A stretch of DNA of 64,000 nt from Acinetobacter sedimenti (lineage in GTDB: Bacteria > Pseudomonadota > Gammaproteobacteria > Pseudomonadales > Moraxellaceae): the NCBI RefSeq assembly GCF_022601685.1, contig NZ_JAKUML010000009.1, positions 1 through 64,000 of the forward strand, in the 5' to 3' direction. The notes beneath the pieces are model-generated. The model saw only the letters and a program-made list of their open reading frames with translations, made no database searches and was not told the origin of the DNA. This document shows, one piece after another, positions 45,256 to 55,021 of the stretch; position 1 is the first letter of the stretch, and every line of letters begins with the position of its first letter. Position numbers and translations under genes: made by a program.

Positions 45256-46299
45256 ATGTCTAGCGCTCAATCCAGCTCTCAACCTACATCGCAAAAACGC
45301 AATATCTACGCTTTAGAGGAGCACCCTTTTGCGCAGTATGTTCGTATTTTGGGAAAAGGGAAAACAGGGAGCCGCTCGCTGAGCTATGACGAAGCGTACG
45401 AAGCTTTTCACATGATTTTAAATGGTGAGGCATTGGATTTGCAGATCGGCGCTTTTTTAATGTTGCTTCGAGTGAAAGAAGAATCCGTTGATGAATTGAC
45501 AGGTTTTGTTCAGGCGACCAAAGATTCATTAAATCTACCGAAACTAAGCTGTGAAGTGGATCTGGATTGGTCGAGCTATGCAGGTAAGCGGAAACATTAT
45601 CCGTGGTTTTTACTTGCTGCACTGACCTTAGCGCAACATGGTTATAAGATCGTCATGCACGGCGTTGCAGGTCAGAGCGTCAATCGACTCTATACGGAAG
45701 ATGCTGTTCAAGCACTGGGTTTTCTAAGCTGTGAGTCACTTGAGCAGGTTGATGCACATTTGCAAGCACAAAATTTTGCCTTTATTCCTTTAGATTTACT
45801 CAGTCCCAAATTTGCAGAAATGATTCAATTTCGTCAAATGCTCGGCTTACGCTCTCCTGTGCATACGCTCTCTCGTTTGATTAATCCATTTGATGCCAAA
45901 GCGACTTTACAAGCCATCTTCCACCCTGCATATCGTGCATCGCACCAACAAGCAGCATTTCAACTGGGTTATAAAAATAGTGCGGTGATTAAAGGTGAAG
46001 GTGGTGAGTTTGAGCGTAATCCTGATGCCAAGACATTGATTTGTGGCATCAAAGATGGTGAATGTTTTGAACTCGAATTACCTAAAATCAATCCCGACCG
46101 CTCACAAGCGGAAGTAGCCTTTGATTTAGATGTGTATAAAGCGGTGTGGTTGGGTGATGCGACGCATGACTATGGTGAGCAAGCGATCATCGAAACTTTA
46201 GCGATTGCTTTAATGACCATGAACATTGAGCTAACTTATACCTCTGCCCAAGAAAAGGCGAAAACGCTTTGGCACACTCGATTTACATCAGCCAATTAA
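45256..46299 (+). CDS. ybiB: YbiB-type TrpD2 protein (anthranilate phosphoribosyltransferase fold)
   Basis: 347 residues related to TrpD but of the TrpD2/YbiB branch, which binds nucleic acid and does not make tryptophan. The N-terminal helices (AYEAFHMILNGEALDLQIGA) and the GHNSMHG-equivalent MHGVAGQSVNRL support the fold. The glycine-rich KGEGGEFERNPD loop differs from true TrpD. Single gene, divergent from the AceI-like gene, with a terminator downstream. Confidence 0.88.
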   Translation: MSSAQSSSQPTSQKRNIYALEEHPFAQYVRILGKGKTGSRSLSYDEAYEAFHMILNGEALDLQIGAFLMLLRVKEESVDELTGFVQATKDSLNLPKLSCEVDLDWSSYAGKRKHYPWFLLAALTLAQHGYKIVMHGVAGQSVNRLYTEDAVQALGFLSCESLEQVDAHLQAQNFAFIPLDLLSPKFAEMIQFRQMLGLRSPVHTLSRLINPFDAKATLQAIFHPAYRASHQQAAFQLGYKNSAVIKGEGGEFERNPDAKTLICGIKDGECFELELPKINPDRSQAEVAFDLDVYKAVWLGDATHDYGEQAIIETLAIALMTMNIELTYTSAQEKAKTLWHTRFTSAN

Positions 46300-46320
46300 A
46301 TTTTAGAAATTTACAGCAAT

Positions 46321-46351
46321 AAAAAAGCACTTCGATTGAAGTGCTTTTTTT
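46321..46351. terminator. Bidirectional terminator between ybiB and yeaC
   Basis: A perfect 13-base stem (AAAAAAGCACTTC and its complement) with a GATT loop between converging genes. Confidence 0.9.
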
Positions 46352-46380
46352 AAATGCTTTTTTAAGCTCTTGGCGCAACA

Positions 46381-46653
46381 TCAAGTAAAGCGAATCGGTT
46401 GAAACTCGTCGTCATCTTTCGGATCATGTGAGTCGCAATGTTCATCTTCTTCTTTTGTGCCACGATCAATATATCCCGTACGCTCAGCTTCTGGCAGATG
46501 CTTATGTTCCCACACCAAAACCGCCTGCATACACGTTTGACGTTGCTCTTTTGTGAGTGCGACACCATTTGGCCATTTACCAATTTCGACCGCAGTTTTC
46601 AATTTTTCTACGATCTCTGGGGTGAGCGTATTTAACATTTGTTCAATATTCAT
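46381..46653 (-). CDS. yeaC: YeaC-type DUF1315 protein
   Basis: A 90-residue small protein. TPEIVEKLKTAVEIGKWPNG, then VALTKEQRQTCMQAVLVWE, matches DUF1315/YeaC. The C-terminus is acidic (KEEDEHCDSHDPKDDDE). No known biochemical role. It lies on the same strand as nadK, about 97 bases after the nadK start. Confidence 0.88.
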   Translation of the reverse strand: MNIEQMLNTLTPEIVEKLKTAVEIGKWPNGVALTKEQRQTCMQAVLVWEHKHLPEAERTGYIDRGTKEEDEHCDSHDPKDDDEFQPIRFT

Positions 46654-46750
46654 TAGACGATACTCTATCTATTTTCAATCTGTAACTCGTTTCAATCTTT
46701 AACTCAGGTATTGAGTCATTATGGCTCAAGCCACTATTTACGCATGTTTA

Positions 46751-47686
46751 TCAATCGTCATTCGGTTCAAAGTCACGATTCCAACCTAACTTAGTACGAC
46801 ACGCTGCATAAAAGTCATAACCTGGTGGATGCAATAAGGTGAGTTTGAACGGATGTTTACGAATCAACAAATGATCACCAACTTGTAAAGTCACGCTGTT
46901 CTGACCATCAGGACTGACCATTGGCAAGATTTGATTATCTCGGATAAAAATTTTGATTTCGCTCTGTCCGCCGACCACGATGGGGCGAGAGGACAAAGTA
47001 TGCGGATGCATCGGCACGACCACGATCGCATCCATATTGGGATGAACAATCGGACCACCGCCTGAGAGTGCATACGCTGTCGAACCTGTTGGTGAAGAAA
47101 TAATCAGACCATCACTATGTTGGCGATAGACATACATCCCATCAATATTCATCTCAAAGTCGATCATATGTACCGACTTTCCAGAGTGCAGTACGATATC
47201 GTTTAAGGCAATATCTTCGTAGACCGTCTGCCCTTTGGAGCGAATTTCAGTTTCTAATAAAAAGCGCTGATCATAAACAAAATCTCCATCTAGCACTTGT
47301 CCAAGCTTATGTAGGACATCAGCAGGTGAAATATCCGTTAAGAAACCTAAACGACCTCGGTTCACACCCACTACAGGGACATTGTATTTGGCAAGCGCAC
47401 GAGCAGCATGCAGTAGCGAACCATCACCGCCTACTACGACCACCAAGTCTGTCACTTGCCCAAGATGCGATCGGCTACTGGTTTGCACATTTTCAAATGG
47501 ACCAAGTTCAGCAGTTTCTTGGTCAAAAATAGTGCGTAGCCCACGTTCAATGAGATATTGATGAATGATCTTTAATGTATCGACAACCGAAGACTTTCCT
47601 GGACGTCCGATCAGACCAATATTCCGAAAAGATTTCGAGAAATTTTGTTGCACCCAATTCACTCCAGCGAAATTCGCCTTTATCAT
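46751..47686 (-). CDS. nadK: NAD kinase
   Basis: Phosphorylates NAD to NADP with ATP or polyphosphate. The GGDGSLLHAAR catalytic motif, the VNRGRLGFLTD segment and the SPTGSTAYALSGGGPI loop are intact. 311 residues from the ATG at 47686. An alternative GTG at 47653 with GGAG eight bases upstream would give 300 residues, close to typical NadK length, and may be the true start. Confidence 0.95.
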   Translation of the reverse strand: MIKANFAGVNWVQQNFSKSFRNIGLIGRPGKSSVVDTLKIIHQYLIERGLRTIFDQETAELGPFENVQTSSRSHLGQVTDLVVVVGGDGSLLHAARALAKYNVPVVGVNRGRLGFLTDISPADVLHKLGQVLDGDFVYDQRFLLETEIRSKGQTVYEDIALNDIVLHSGKSVHMIDFEMNIDGMYVYRQHSDGLIISSPTGSTAYALSGGGPIVHPNMDAIVVVPMHPHTLSSRPIVVGGQSEIKIFIRDNQILPMVSPDGQNSVTLQVGDHLLIRKHPFKLTLLHPPGYDFYAACRTKLGWNRDFEPNDD

Positions 47687-47868
47687 AGCATTTCACAAGG
47701 GCTTGACCAATCAGACATTTACACTTTCTACATGAGTTTGCAGGTTGTTTAATGTTTTTTATGTGAAGTTGATAAATTTTAGCAATTTACAACATAGTTT
47801 TTATTGCATATCCCTGCTTGCTATCGCATTATTTAGCCACCTAGGTAGCTGTAATGAATTTTTAATCA

Positions 47869-50454
47869 ATGCAAAAAGCAATACAAAATCAACGTGGTCT
47901 TGGGTTAATTTCCCTGATTATTCTTATTATTTTTCTCATATTTTTTATTGGCTTGGGGATTTATCTCGTACGTTTGGACAATATTGTCCGTGACCGTTTT
48001 GATGGTCAGCGTTGGGATATTCCTGCCAAAGTTTTTGCTCGTCCTTTAGAACTTTATAGTCAAGCAGACACTAGCAAATCAGACATTTTGGAAGAACTGC
48101 GCTTACTCGGCTACAAGTCTGCCAATAATTATAATAATCCAGGTACCTATACCAACAAAGACTCACAGCTTTTTATTCATACTCGTGGTTTTGATTTTGG
48201 CGATAGTAAAGAGCCTGAACGTGTCATTGAGTTGAATTTTACAGGCGATACCATCGCAACGATTCGCACGACTAAGCCATCTACTTCAGGCATTCTTCGC
48301 CTTGAGCCAATGGTGATTGGTGGGATTTACCCACAGCACAATGAAGACCGTGTCTTGATCAAATTGCAAAATGTACCAGCGCCTTTGGTTGATGCACTGC
48401 TTGCAACTGAAGATCGTAACTTCTATGAACATCATGGCGTGTCGATTCGTGGTACTGCACGTGCTTTACTTTCCAATATCACAGGTGGAAAGCGTCAAGG
48501 TGGTTCAACATTGACGCAACAATTGGTGAAAAACTTTTACCTGACACCTGAGCGCACGTATAAACGTAAAGCCAATGAAGCGCTGATGGCGCTTTTGGTG
48601 GAGTTTCATTACAACAAAAATGACATCCTCGAAGCCTATCTCAATGAGGTCAATCTTGGGCAAAATGGCAATTATTCAATTAACGGCTATGGCCTAGCCG
48701 CACAATATTATTTTGGTCAACCATTACGTGAGTTGAATACCGCAAAGCTTGCTTTCTTAGTCGGCTTGGTCAATGGACCTTCTTACTACAATCCGTGGCG
48801 CAATCCTGAACGTGCTCGAGCTCGTCGTGATGTGGTGCTCAATAATATGTTAGTTACGGGGAAACTGACGCAAGCAGAATTCGATGAAGAAGTCGCTCGT
48901 CCGCTCGGTGTCTTGGATAAACCCGGCTATACCGCTGTGAAATATCCTGACTTCATGGATATCGTACGTCGCCAACTCAAAGAAGAATATCAAGAGCAAG
49001 ACTTGACCAATCAAGGCTTGCGCATCTTTACGACGCTTGACCCATTGGCACAATCTCGTATTGAAAATACTTTCCAAAAAACTGTCGATCGACTTGCAAA
49101 AGGTAACCCTGCTCGATTAAAAGATTTGCAAGGTGCGGTCGTGGTTTCACATCCTGAAAATGGTGAAATCGTCGCTGCCGTCGGTAGTACAGGTGAGTTT
49201 ACTGGCTTTAACCGTGTCCTTGATGCCAAACGTCAGGTAGGCTCATTACTAAAACCTGTGATCTACATGCAAGCGTTACAATCTGGACGCTACACGTGGG
49301 CAAGTCCGATTCAAGATACTGAGATCGTGATTCGTGGTGCAGGGGTCAAAGATTGGAAGCCGAAAAACTATTCAGGTGGTGAAAAAGGCATCGTAACGAT
49401 GCAATCGGCACTAGCAAACTCATACAACCTCTCTGCTGTGCGTCTTGGTTGGGAGGCAGGTTTACCGACCTTTATTAACAACTTGCACCGTCTTGGCGTA
49501 CAAGGCGAGATTCCACGCTATCCATCGATTTTACTTGGTGCTGTGACCATGTCACCAATGGACATAATGGGTATTTATCAAAACTTCGCCACAGGTGGTT
49601 ATTCTTATCCAACACGGAGTATTCGCTCTGTGGTTAATGCAGATGGTGAGCTATTAGAGCGTTATAGCTTGAAGGTACAAAACACTATCGACCCTGCCAC
49701 AGCGTATCTTGTCAATTATGGTTTACAACAAGTCATGACCAGTGGTACAGGTCGAGCAGCCTATAATACCTTCCCACGTGAAATGGGACTTGCAGGAAAG
49801 TCTGGTACAACCAATGACGCACGTGACTCATGGTTTGCAGGCTATAGTGGTAACTATCTTGCCGTGGTATGGCTCGGTGAAGACAATAACAAACCGATCG
49901 GTTTAACTGGTTCATCAGGTGCATTGCCTGTGTGGATCAACGTCATGAAACAGCTGAAAAATACGCCAAATGACATGCCTCAACCTGATGATGTATCTTG
50001 GCAGTGGATTGATGGTTTTGAAGGATTACTTTCTGCGCAAGGTTGTGCTGGTGCGGTATATGTTCCACTACTTCGCAACACGATTCCACGTCAGGCAACG
50101 ACCTGTGGGCTACCACACTATCAAGTAGAACCACAATATCATCAAGATACCTACGTGGATGAGTTTGGCAATCCAATTCCAGATGCAGGCTTTAGTGGTG
50201 AACATCCACTCAATCCTCAGCCAAACACTCGCCCTGCTCCAATGCAAAATCCAAATGCACAAGGACAAGTAGCACAACCAAATCAACGAGGTGTCCAACC
50301 TCCTCGCAACACACAGAATCTAAATAATCCTTTGAGCCAAAACCCAGAACGCGCTTCACAAAACTATCTCCGTGAAAGCGACATGGATCGAGCACCACAA
50401 CAACGTAGTGCGACAGTGATCTCTGAGGGTGAATACACGATTGGGAGTCGATAA
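47869..50454 (+). CDS. mrcB: Penicillin-binding protein 1B (bifunctional class A PBP)
   Basis: Makes and crosslinks peptidoglycan. A short cytoplasmic tail and one TM helix (residues 13-35) precede a UB2H-like region. The GT51 glycosyltransferase follows, with catalytic Glu181 in TEDRNFYEHHG and GGSTLTQQLVKN. The transpeptidase has Ser459/Lys462 (SLLK), SYN and KSGTT. The last ~120 residues are a flexible Pro/Gln/Asn-rich tail. 861 residues. The stop shares one base with the next gene's ATG, so it is coupled to the LpoP-like lipoprotein. Confidence 0.96.
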   Translation: MQKAIQNQRGLGLISLIILIIFLIFFIGLGIYLVRLDNIVRDRFDGQRWDIPAKVFARPLELYSQADTSKSDILEELRLLGYKSANNYNNPGTYTNKDSQLFIHTRGFDFGDSKEPERVIELNFTGDTIATIRTTKPSTSGILRLEPMVIGGIYPQHNEDRVLIKLQNVPAPLVDALLATEDRNFYEHHGVSIRGTARALLSNITGGKRQGGSTLTQQLVKNFYLTPERTYKRKANEALMALLVEFHYNKNDILEAYLNEVNLGQNGNYSINGYGLAAQYYFGQPLRELNTAKLAFLVGLVNGPSYYNPWRNPERARARRDVVLNNMLVTGKLTQAEFDEEVARPLGVLDKPGYTAVKYPDFMDIVRRQLKEEYQEQDLTNQGLRIFTTLDPLAQSRIENTFQKTVDRLAKGNPARLKDLQGAVVVSHPENGEIVAAVGSTGEFTGFNRVLDAKRQVGSLLKPVIYMQALQSGRYTWASPIQDTEIVIRGAGVKDWKPKNYSGGEKGIVTMQSALANSYNLSAVRLGWEAGLPTFINNLHRLGVQGEIPRYPSILLGAVTMSPMDIMGIYQNFATGGYSYPTRSIRSVVNADGELLERYSLKVQNTIDPATAYLVNYGLQQVMTSGTGRAAYNTFPREMGLAGKSGTTNDARDSWFAGYSGNYLAVVWLGEDNNKPIGLTGSSGALPVWINVMKQLKNTPNDMPQPDDVSWQWIDGFEGLLSAQGCAGAVYVPLLRNTIPRQATTCGLPHYQVEPQYHQDTYVDEFGNPIPDAGFSGEHPLNPQPNTRPAPMQNPNAQGQVAQPNQRGVQPPRNTQNLNNPLSQNPERASQNYLRESDMDRAPQQRSATVISEGEYTIGSR

Positions 50455-51026
50455 TGAATCAGTTTAAGCTAAGTCTAGTCGGTGCAATGGCTATTGTATT
50501 TGTGGGTTGTCAAAGTACACCGATGAGTAATAATCCCACTGCACCCAAAGCAGAAAAAAAAGCTGAGGAAAAGTCGGAGAAATCTGATTCCAAAGTGGTC
50601 GTTACACCATTTCCTGATGATGGGATTCGTCGAGAATCTCAACCTCTGCCACCTCGCCTAATCTTGCCTGAAAATCAAAATAACCATAAAAAGTTAAAAG
50701 ATGGTAAAGGTGTCCCTGCCTATCAAAAGTTGATGCAATCCTACCTTAAGAATCTACGTCAGAATAATTTGAGTGATGCCGAAAGCAATCTATTGCAAGC
50801 ACAGCGAATGGCGCCGCAATCCGCGGAAGTCTATCGAGAGCTTGCAAGACTTGCCAATCTACGTAAACAAGGCAGTAACTCAGAAGCATTGGCTCGCAAA
50901 GGACTGAGCTTTGCGCAAAACAACACCATGCGCAAGCAATTGTGGGAGCAAATTCTACAATCGGCTAAGCTACGTAACAATGCAAACCTGACACGTCAAG
51001 CTACACAAATGATGCAACGCTACTAA
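50454..51026 (+). CDS. lpoP: LpoP-type TPR lipoprotein, PBP1b activator
   Basis: 190 residues with a lipoprotein signal (AMAIVFVGCQS). A Lys/Glu/Ser-rich and Pro-rich linker follows, and then TPR-like helices (NNLSDAESNLLQAQRMAPQS, then YRELARLANLRKQG). LpoP of Pseudomonas aeruginosa and its Acinetobacter counterpart are outer-membrane TPR lipoproteins that activate PBP1b and are encoded just after mrcB. Architecture and the TAATG overlap with mrcB match. Function is assigned by this context. Confidence 0.85.
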   Translation: MNQFKLSLVGAMAIVFVGCQSTPMSNNPTAPKAEKKAEEKSEKSDSKVVVTPFPDDGIRRESQPLPPRLILPENQNNHKKLKDGKGVPAYQKLMQSYLKNLRQNNLSDAESNLLQAQRMAPQSAEVYRELARLANLRKQGSNSEALARKGLSFAQNNTMRKQLWEQILQSAKLRNNANLTRQATQMMQRY

Positions 51027-51051
51027 GTAACTTAGCATATAAGCTGTCATC

Positions 51052-51092
51052 AAAAAATGCCTAGAAAATCTAATTTCTAGGCATTTTGTTTT
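51052..51092 (+). terminator. Terminator of the mrcB-lpoP operon
   Basis: The 14-base stem AAAATGCCTAGAAA with its complement and a six-base loop, followed by T-rich DNA. Confidence 0.9.
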
Positions 51093-51163
51093 CATGGTAC
51101 TTACGTTTTAAATGATTTAGATTGTAAGTAGCTTAGATGTTAAGTAGTTGGGATTTTAAGTCT

Positions 51164-52123
51164 TTAGTGAGATTTTCTTAGAAAATCTCGAATCCCTGCA
51201 ACACCATAAGCACCATGTGCTTTCGCTACATCCAAATCATCTCGCCCTACACCACCAAGCGCATACACTGGCATCTCCGCCATTGCTGTCAATTTTGAAA
51301 AACTTTCCCAACCCAAGCCACTTTGCTCAGGGTGTGTTGGCGTCGCCTGTACAGGACTGATAAATATCGCATCGCAAGCGATCAAGTTTGCGCATTCAAT
51401 TTCGTTTTCATTATGACACGCACCGATTAAATTTTTATTTTGTAATGACAATGGAAGTTCATTATTTTGAGGTACAGACTCAGCAAGGTCTACAAGTTGC
51501 TGACTATTCAAATGAATTGCAAAGACTTTTTCCTGTAAATCATCATTCAATTGTTGATAATCCTGCCAACGTACAATGACCTTTTTTTCTACAAACAATT
51601 GCGGATTATCGATGAGTAAGGATTTTAAATTCTCATCACTTTGGCGCAAATAGATTGTATCTACATCATGATGTACTTGTTGTTTTGCGGTGTGATCGCC
51701 GTTCAATATCGCAATTCTACGTGACCAAGAAAGGCGCTGAATAATCGCTTGATTGGCTTTGGGAAATTCAAACTGTTGCACGTCGTCCAAATCTATCCAA
51801 CGCCAATGCTGATCTATCGACTGCAATTCACGTGGATCTTTTAATTTGCATAAGATAAAAAATAAGGACAGTAAGCGATCAGGATAATCAAACTGAAATG
51901 ATGCAAAGCGCTTTATTGGCGTCACATCAATACCAACTTCTTCCTGCACTTCACGAACCACCGCTTGTTCAGGCGTTTCTCCAAGTTCGATTTTGCCACC
52001 TGCGAATTCATAGCACCCACCCTGCGCCAATTTTTCATCTCGCCAACCCAGTAACACTTGGTTTTTATATCGAATAATGGCAATAGATACTTGTATTAAT
52101 TTTTTAGTTTCAGACTGATTCAT
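51164..52123 (-). CDS. mutT: MutT-type NUDIX hydrolase fused to ThiE/TenI-like domain
   Basis: The N-terminal ~130 residues are a MutT NUDIX domain (Nudix box GGKIELGETPEQAVVREVQE). This removes 8-oxo-dGTP from the nucleotide pool. The C-terminal half (about 150-319) is a thiamine-phosphate-synthase-like barrel ending in YALGGVGRDDLDVAKAHGA, then GVAGIRDF. This fusion is known in pseudomonads and relatives. The role of the ThiE-like half is not established. 319 residues. Single gene, divergent from hemP. Confidence 0.92.
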   Translation of the reverse strand: MNQSETKKLIQVSIAIIRYKNQVLLGWRDEKLAQGGCYEFAGGKIELGETPEQAVVREVQEEVGIDVTPIKRFASFQFDYPDRLLSLFFILCKLKDPRELQSIDQHWRWIDLDDVQQFEFPKANQAIIQRLSWSRRIAILNGDHTAKQQVHHDVDTIYLRQSDENLKSLLIDNPQLFVEKKVIVRWQDYQQLNDDLQEKVFAIHLNSQQLVDLAESVPQNNELPLSLQNKNLIGACHNENEIECANLIACDAIFISPVQATPTHPEQSGLGWESFSKLTAMAEMPVYALGGVGRDDLDVAKAHGAYGVAGIRDFLRKSH

Positions 52124-52169
52124 AACGAATTTACAAATAACTTAGTAAAAATAACAATTATTTCATGAA

Positions 52170-52239
52170 AACCATTGACAGATGATTTCGATAATTATTA
52201 TCATTTAAACCGTTAAAACAAACCACGGATTAAACAACA
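52170..52239 (+). promoter_or_regulatory. hemP promoter with Fur box
   Basis: TTGACA at 52175-52180 is a consensus -35. A Fur-box-like GATAATTATTATCATTT (52190-52206) covers the -10 position. This predicts iron-repressed expression of hemP. Confidence 0.65.
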
Positions 52240-52410
52240 ATGAACGCACCTTTCACGATTTTCACACGTAGCAACGACACTCAACACAATTTACCAATGC
52301 TTCATTCTAGCAACCTTTTTGCACTCGGTCGTGAGATTCGTATTTTACACGCAGGTGAAGAATATCGCCTACGTTTGACGCGTAACAACCGTTTAATTCT
52401 CACAAAATAA
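52240..52410 (+). CDS. hemP: Hemin uptake protein HemP
   Basis: A 56-residue protein. The C-terminal half LGREIRILHAGEEYRLRLTR, then LILTK, is the HemP/HmuP signature. HemP is a small regulator needed for expression of haem receptors in several proteobacteria. A Fur box precedes it and a terminator follows, so it is an iron-regulated single gene. No haem receptor gene is next to it. It is short enough to be missed by length-filtered gene finding. Confidence 0.85.
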   Translation: MNAPFTIFTRSNDTQHNLPMLHSSNLFALGREIRILHAGEEYRLRLTRNNRLILTK

Positions 52411-52452
52411 TACGATAAATAGTTCGATAAGAAAATAACACGTGGGAATGAG

Positions 52453-52488
52453 AGCGAATCTAAGCTTCGGTTTAGGTTCGCTTTTTTA
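52453..52488 (+). terminator. Terminator after hemP
   Basis: The stem AGCGAATCTAA / TTTAGGTTCGCT (one mismatch) is followed by T6. Confidence 0.8.
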
Positions 52489-52621
52489 TCAGTAGCATAT
52501 TCAGATTCACTTTTTTAACACCGAATCATCTAAGATGAAATCCGCCTCTTTGGCGCAATATTTGCATTTTCTACATGGTACTTATTTGTCAAATGTCGTC
52601 TACGTCAAAGGAGAATTGATA

Positions 52622-53071
52622 ATGATTAGTAGCCGTGAACAAGTCACCCAACTTATCGTATCAGCAAAAGTTGCTAAAGGCATCAAATGGGCTGAAGTCG
52701 CAGAAGCTGTTGGTTTATCTAAAGAATGGGTAACCGCCGCTTGCTTAGGGCAAATGACATTTAATAAACAACAAGCCGAAATCATTGGCAAGCTCTTTGA
52801 CCTGAGTGACGAAGCAGTGGCTTGGTTACAAATCGTGCCCTACAAAGGCACATTGCCAACGGCTATTCCGACTGATCCTTTGATCTATCGCTGGTACGAA
52901 GTCGTCAGTGTGTATGGTTCGACGATTAAAGAGTTAACCCATGAAGAGTTCGGTGATGGGATTATGAGTGCGATTGATTTTAGTATGGATATTCAAAGAG
53001 AAAACAATCCGAATGGTGATCGTGTCCGTGTGGTGCTCTCAGGGAAATTTTTGCCTTATAAAAGCTATTAA
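52622..53071 (+). CDS. cynS: Cyanate hydratase (cyanase)
   Basis: Converts cyanate and bicarbonate to ammonia and carbon dioxide. The 149-residue protein starts at ATG 52622 with GGAGA upstream. An N-terminal helical POU-like domain precedes the catalytic dimer domain, whose Arg90, Glu93 and Ser116 (YRWYEV, DGIMSAIDF) have the spacing of E. coli R96/E99/S122. The ending GKFLPYK also matches. No cynT or cynX is adjacent; it is a single gene followed by a stem-loop. Confidence 0.95.
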   Translation: MISSREQVTQLIVSAKVAKGIKWAEVAEAVGLSKEWVTAACLGQMTFNKQQAEIIGKLFDLSDEAVAWLQIVPYKGTLPTAIPTDPLIYRWYEVVSVYGSTIKELTHEEFGDGIMSAIDFSMDIQRENNPNGDRVRVVLSGKFLPYKSY

Positions 53072-53099
53072 CTTACTAGTTTAGCATCTCGTATAAAGT

Positions 53100-53125
53100 C
53101 TTGAGGCTCTACACAGAGCCTCAAG
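53100..53125. terminator. Stem-loop between cynS and gspE
   Basis: A perfect 11-base stem CTTGAGGCTCT with its complement and an ACAC loop, between converging genes. No T-run is seen, so termination is less certain. Confidence 0.5.
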
Positions 53126-53132
53126 GTGATCG

Positions 53133-54896
53133 TTATAGCGGAACGACTCGCATCACTTCTTCAAAGCTTGTGACGCCTTCGGCAATACGCTTCGCCCCTG
53201 CAAGTCTTAGCGGTTGTAAGCCTTCCTGATATGCAGTCTGTCTAATTTGATCTAAAGTTGCACCCTGCCCAACCAGTCGTTTTAAATCATGACTAAGTGG
53301 CATCATTTCATAAAGTCCAACACGACCTTTATAACCTGTGTGACGACATTGATCACAACCCACTGCTTCATAGACTTGTTCAGGTGGTGTACCATTCCAC
53401 GGCTGAGTGAGCTGTTGCCAAAGTTGTTGATCTGTATTCACACGTTTTTTGCAATGTGGGCAAAGGGTTCTCACCAAACGCTGTGCCAATACACCTAATA
53501 TCGTTGCTGCTGATAAAAAAGGTTGCACACCCAAATCATTGAGTCGAGTAAGGCTTGAAGGTGCATCATTGGTGTGCAATGTGGACAATACCAAATGCCC
53601 TGTCAATGCCGCTTGGATCGCCATATTTGCAGTATCTTGATCTCGAATCTCACCCACCATGATGATGTCTGGATCTTGACGCATCAGCGCCTTAATTCCT
53701 TCAGCAAAACCAAGCTCAATTGCAGGATTAATCTGCATTTGGTTAAAACTTGACTCTAACATCTCGATCGGATCTTCAACGGTACAGACATTGACTTGAT
53801 CAGTAGCAAGTTGCTTCAAGGTCGAATACAACGTTGTGGTTTTACCCGAACCTGTAGGACCTGTGACCAAGATAATACCGTGGGTATGACTAGTTAAATC
53901 TTTCCACGTGTCGAGTAATTGTCCTGTAAAACCCAGCTTTTCAAATGAACGCACGAGGACTTCAGGATCAAAAATACGCATCACCATCTTCTCACCAAAT
54001 GCTGTTGGCAAGGTCGATAGACGAAGCTCGGTTTCAATGCCTTTTGGCGTACGTGTTTTTAGTCGTCCATCTTGTGGCTTACGTTTTTCAGCGACATTGA
54101 GCCGTCCTAAAATCTTAATCCGTGCAATGACAGCGATCAAAATATTACTCGGCATATCATAAATATTGTGAAGTACACCATCGATACGGAAGCGAACTCG
54201 ACCATTATCTTTTCGAGGTTCGAGATGGATATCGCTTGCACCTTGCTCAAAGGCAAATTGTAAAACCCAATCCACGATACGCACGATATGCTGATCATTC
54301 GCATCGGGATTATTACTCACATCGCCAAGCTGTAATAATGCCTCGACACCTTTTTCAGACTTAAATGCTCCCAAACCTTGCGCAGAAGCAACCGCACGAC
54401 TGACTTGATAATATTCTTGTAAATATCGAGTGAGCTGTTCAGGATTTAGTAGCACCACATCAATGCTTTTATTCTTAATGGTATTGCCAAGTCCTGACTT
54501 CCATTCAGTGAAAAATGGCTGATCTGTTCCGATCACCACCCGGTCTGCAAAGATCTCTACTGCAAGAATCCGATTACGCACTGCAAACTCTTGCGACATC
54601 ACTTGAGTCAATTTGCCAACGTCAGCTTTTAGAGGATCAATGACAAAGTAAGGAACATTTGAGCCTTGCGATAACCATTGGCAAAGACGGTTTAATGTCA
54701 ATTTCGACTCAGGATGCGTTTGATCCACCACATTAAAATACGCAATCCACTGTAATGGATGCCAATTCAATTGTTCTTTGGAACGTGAGGTGGTTTGGAT
54801 GAGATTAACGTCTTTTTCACTGATTTTTTTTGCTTTTTTCAGTTGGCTTAAACACCATTGCAAATCAATTTTAAAAGGATGTGGGTACAAGTCCAT
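53133..54896 (-). CDS. gspE: Type II secretion ATPase GspE (GspE/PilB superfamily)
   Basis: A 587-residue cytoplasmic hexameric ATPase. The N1E-like region (about 1-190) precedes the catalytic part. This has Walker A GPTGSGKTTT, the Asp box VCTVEDPIE, Walker B RQDPDIIMVGEIRD and the His box LSTLHTNDA. A four-Cys zinc site (CPHC ... CDQC) is typical of GspE/PilB. PilB is normally beside pilC/pilD, absent here. In Acinetobacter T2SS genes are scattered, so an isolated gene favours GspE. PilB cannot be ruled out without alignment. Confidence 0.82.
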   Translation of the reverse strand: MDLYPHPFKIDLQWCLSQLKKAKKISEKDVNLIQTTSRSKEQLNWHPLQWIAYFNVVDQTHPESKLTLNRLCQWLSQGSNVPYFVIDPLKADVGKLTQVMSQEFAVRNRILAVEIFADRVVIGTDQPFFTEWKSGLGNTIKNKSIDVVLLNPEQLTRYLQEYYQVSRAVASAQGLGAFKSEKGVEALLQLGDVSNNPDANDQHIVRIVDWVLQFAFEQGASDIHLEPRKDNGRVRFRIDGVLHNIYDMPSNILIAVIARIKILGRLNVAEKRKPQDGRLKTRTPKGIETELRLSTLPTAFGEKMVMRIFDPEVLVRSFEKLGFTGQLLDTWKDLTSHTHGIILVTGPTGSGKTTTLYSTLKQLATDQVNVCTVEDPIEMLESSFNQMQINPAIELGFAEGIKALMRQDPDIIMVGEIRDQDTANMAIQAALTGHLVLSTLHTNDAPSSLTRLNDLGVQPFLSAATILGVLAQRLVRTLCPHCKKRVNTDQQLWQQLTQPWNGTPPEQVYEAVGCDQCRHTGYKGRVGLYEMMPLSHDLKRLVGQGATLDQIRQTAYQEGLQPLRLAGAKRIAEGVTSFEEVMRVVPL

Positions 54897-55021
54897 ATGT
54901 TTTCATCTATTTCAATATCATCATTTCTACACATGATCTTAGCATTGATCGACTTTAGACAACACAACAATCAGCTCGATTTACATTCAAAAGACTGAAT
55001 TCTTAAAGTTATTTAGACAAT

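Noticed and set aside
45256-46299. Anthranilate phosphoribosyltransferase TrpD (tryptophan synthesis)
   Set aside because: The substrate-binding glycine loops are altered and no trp genes are near; it fits the YbiB/TrpD2 branch.
53133-54896. PilB of type IV pili rather than GspE
   Set aside because: Motifs cannot separate the two by eye, but pilC/pilD are not adjacent while isolated gspE is usual in Acinetobacter. Kept as GspE with reduced confidence.
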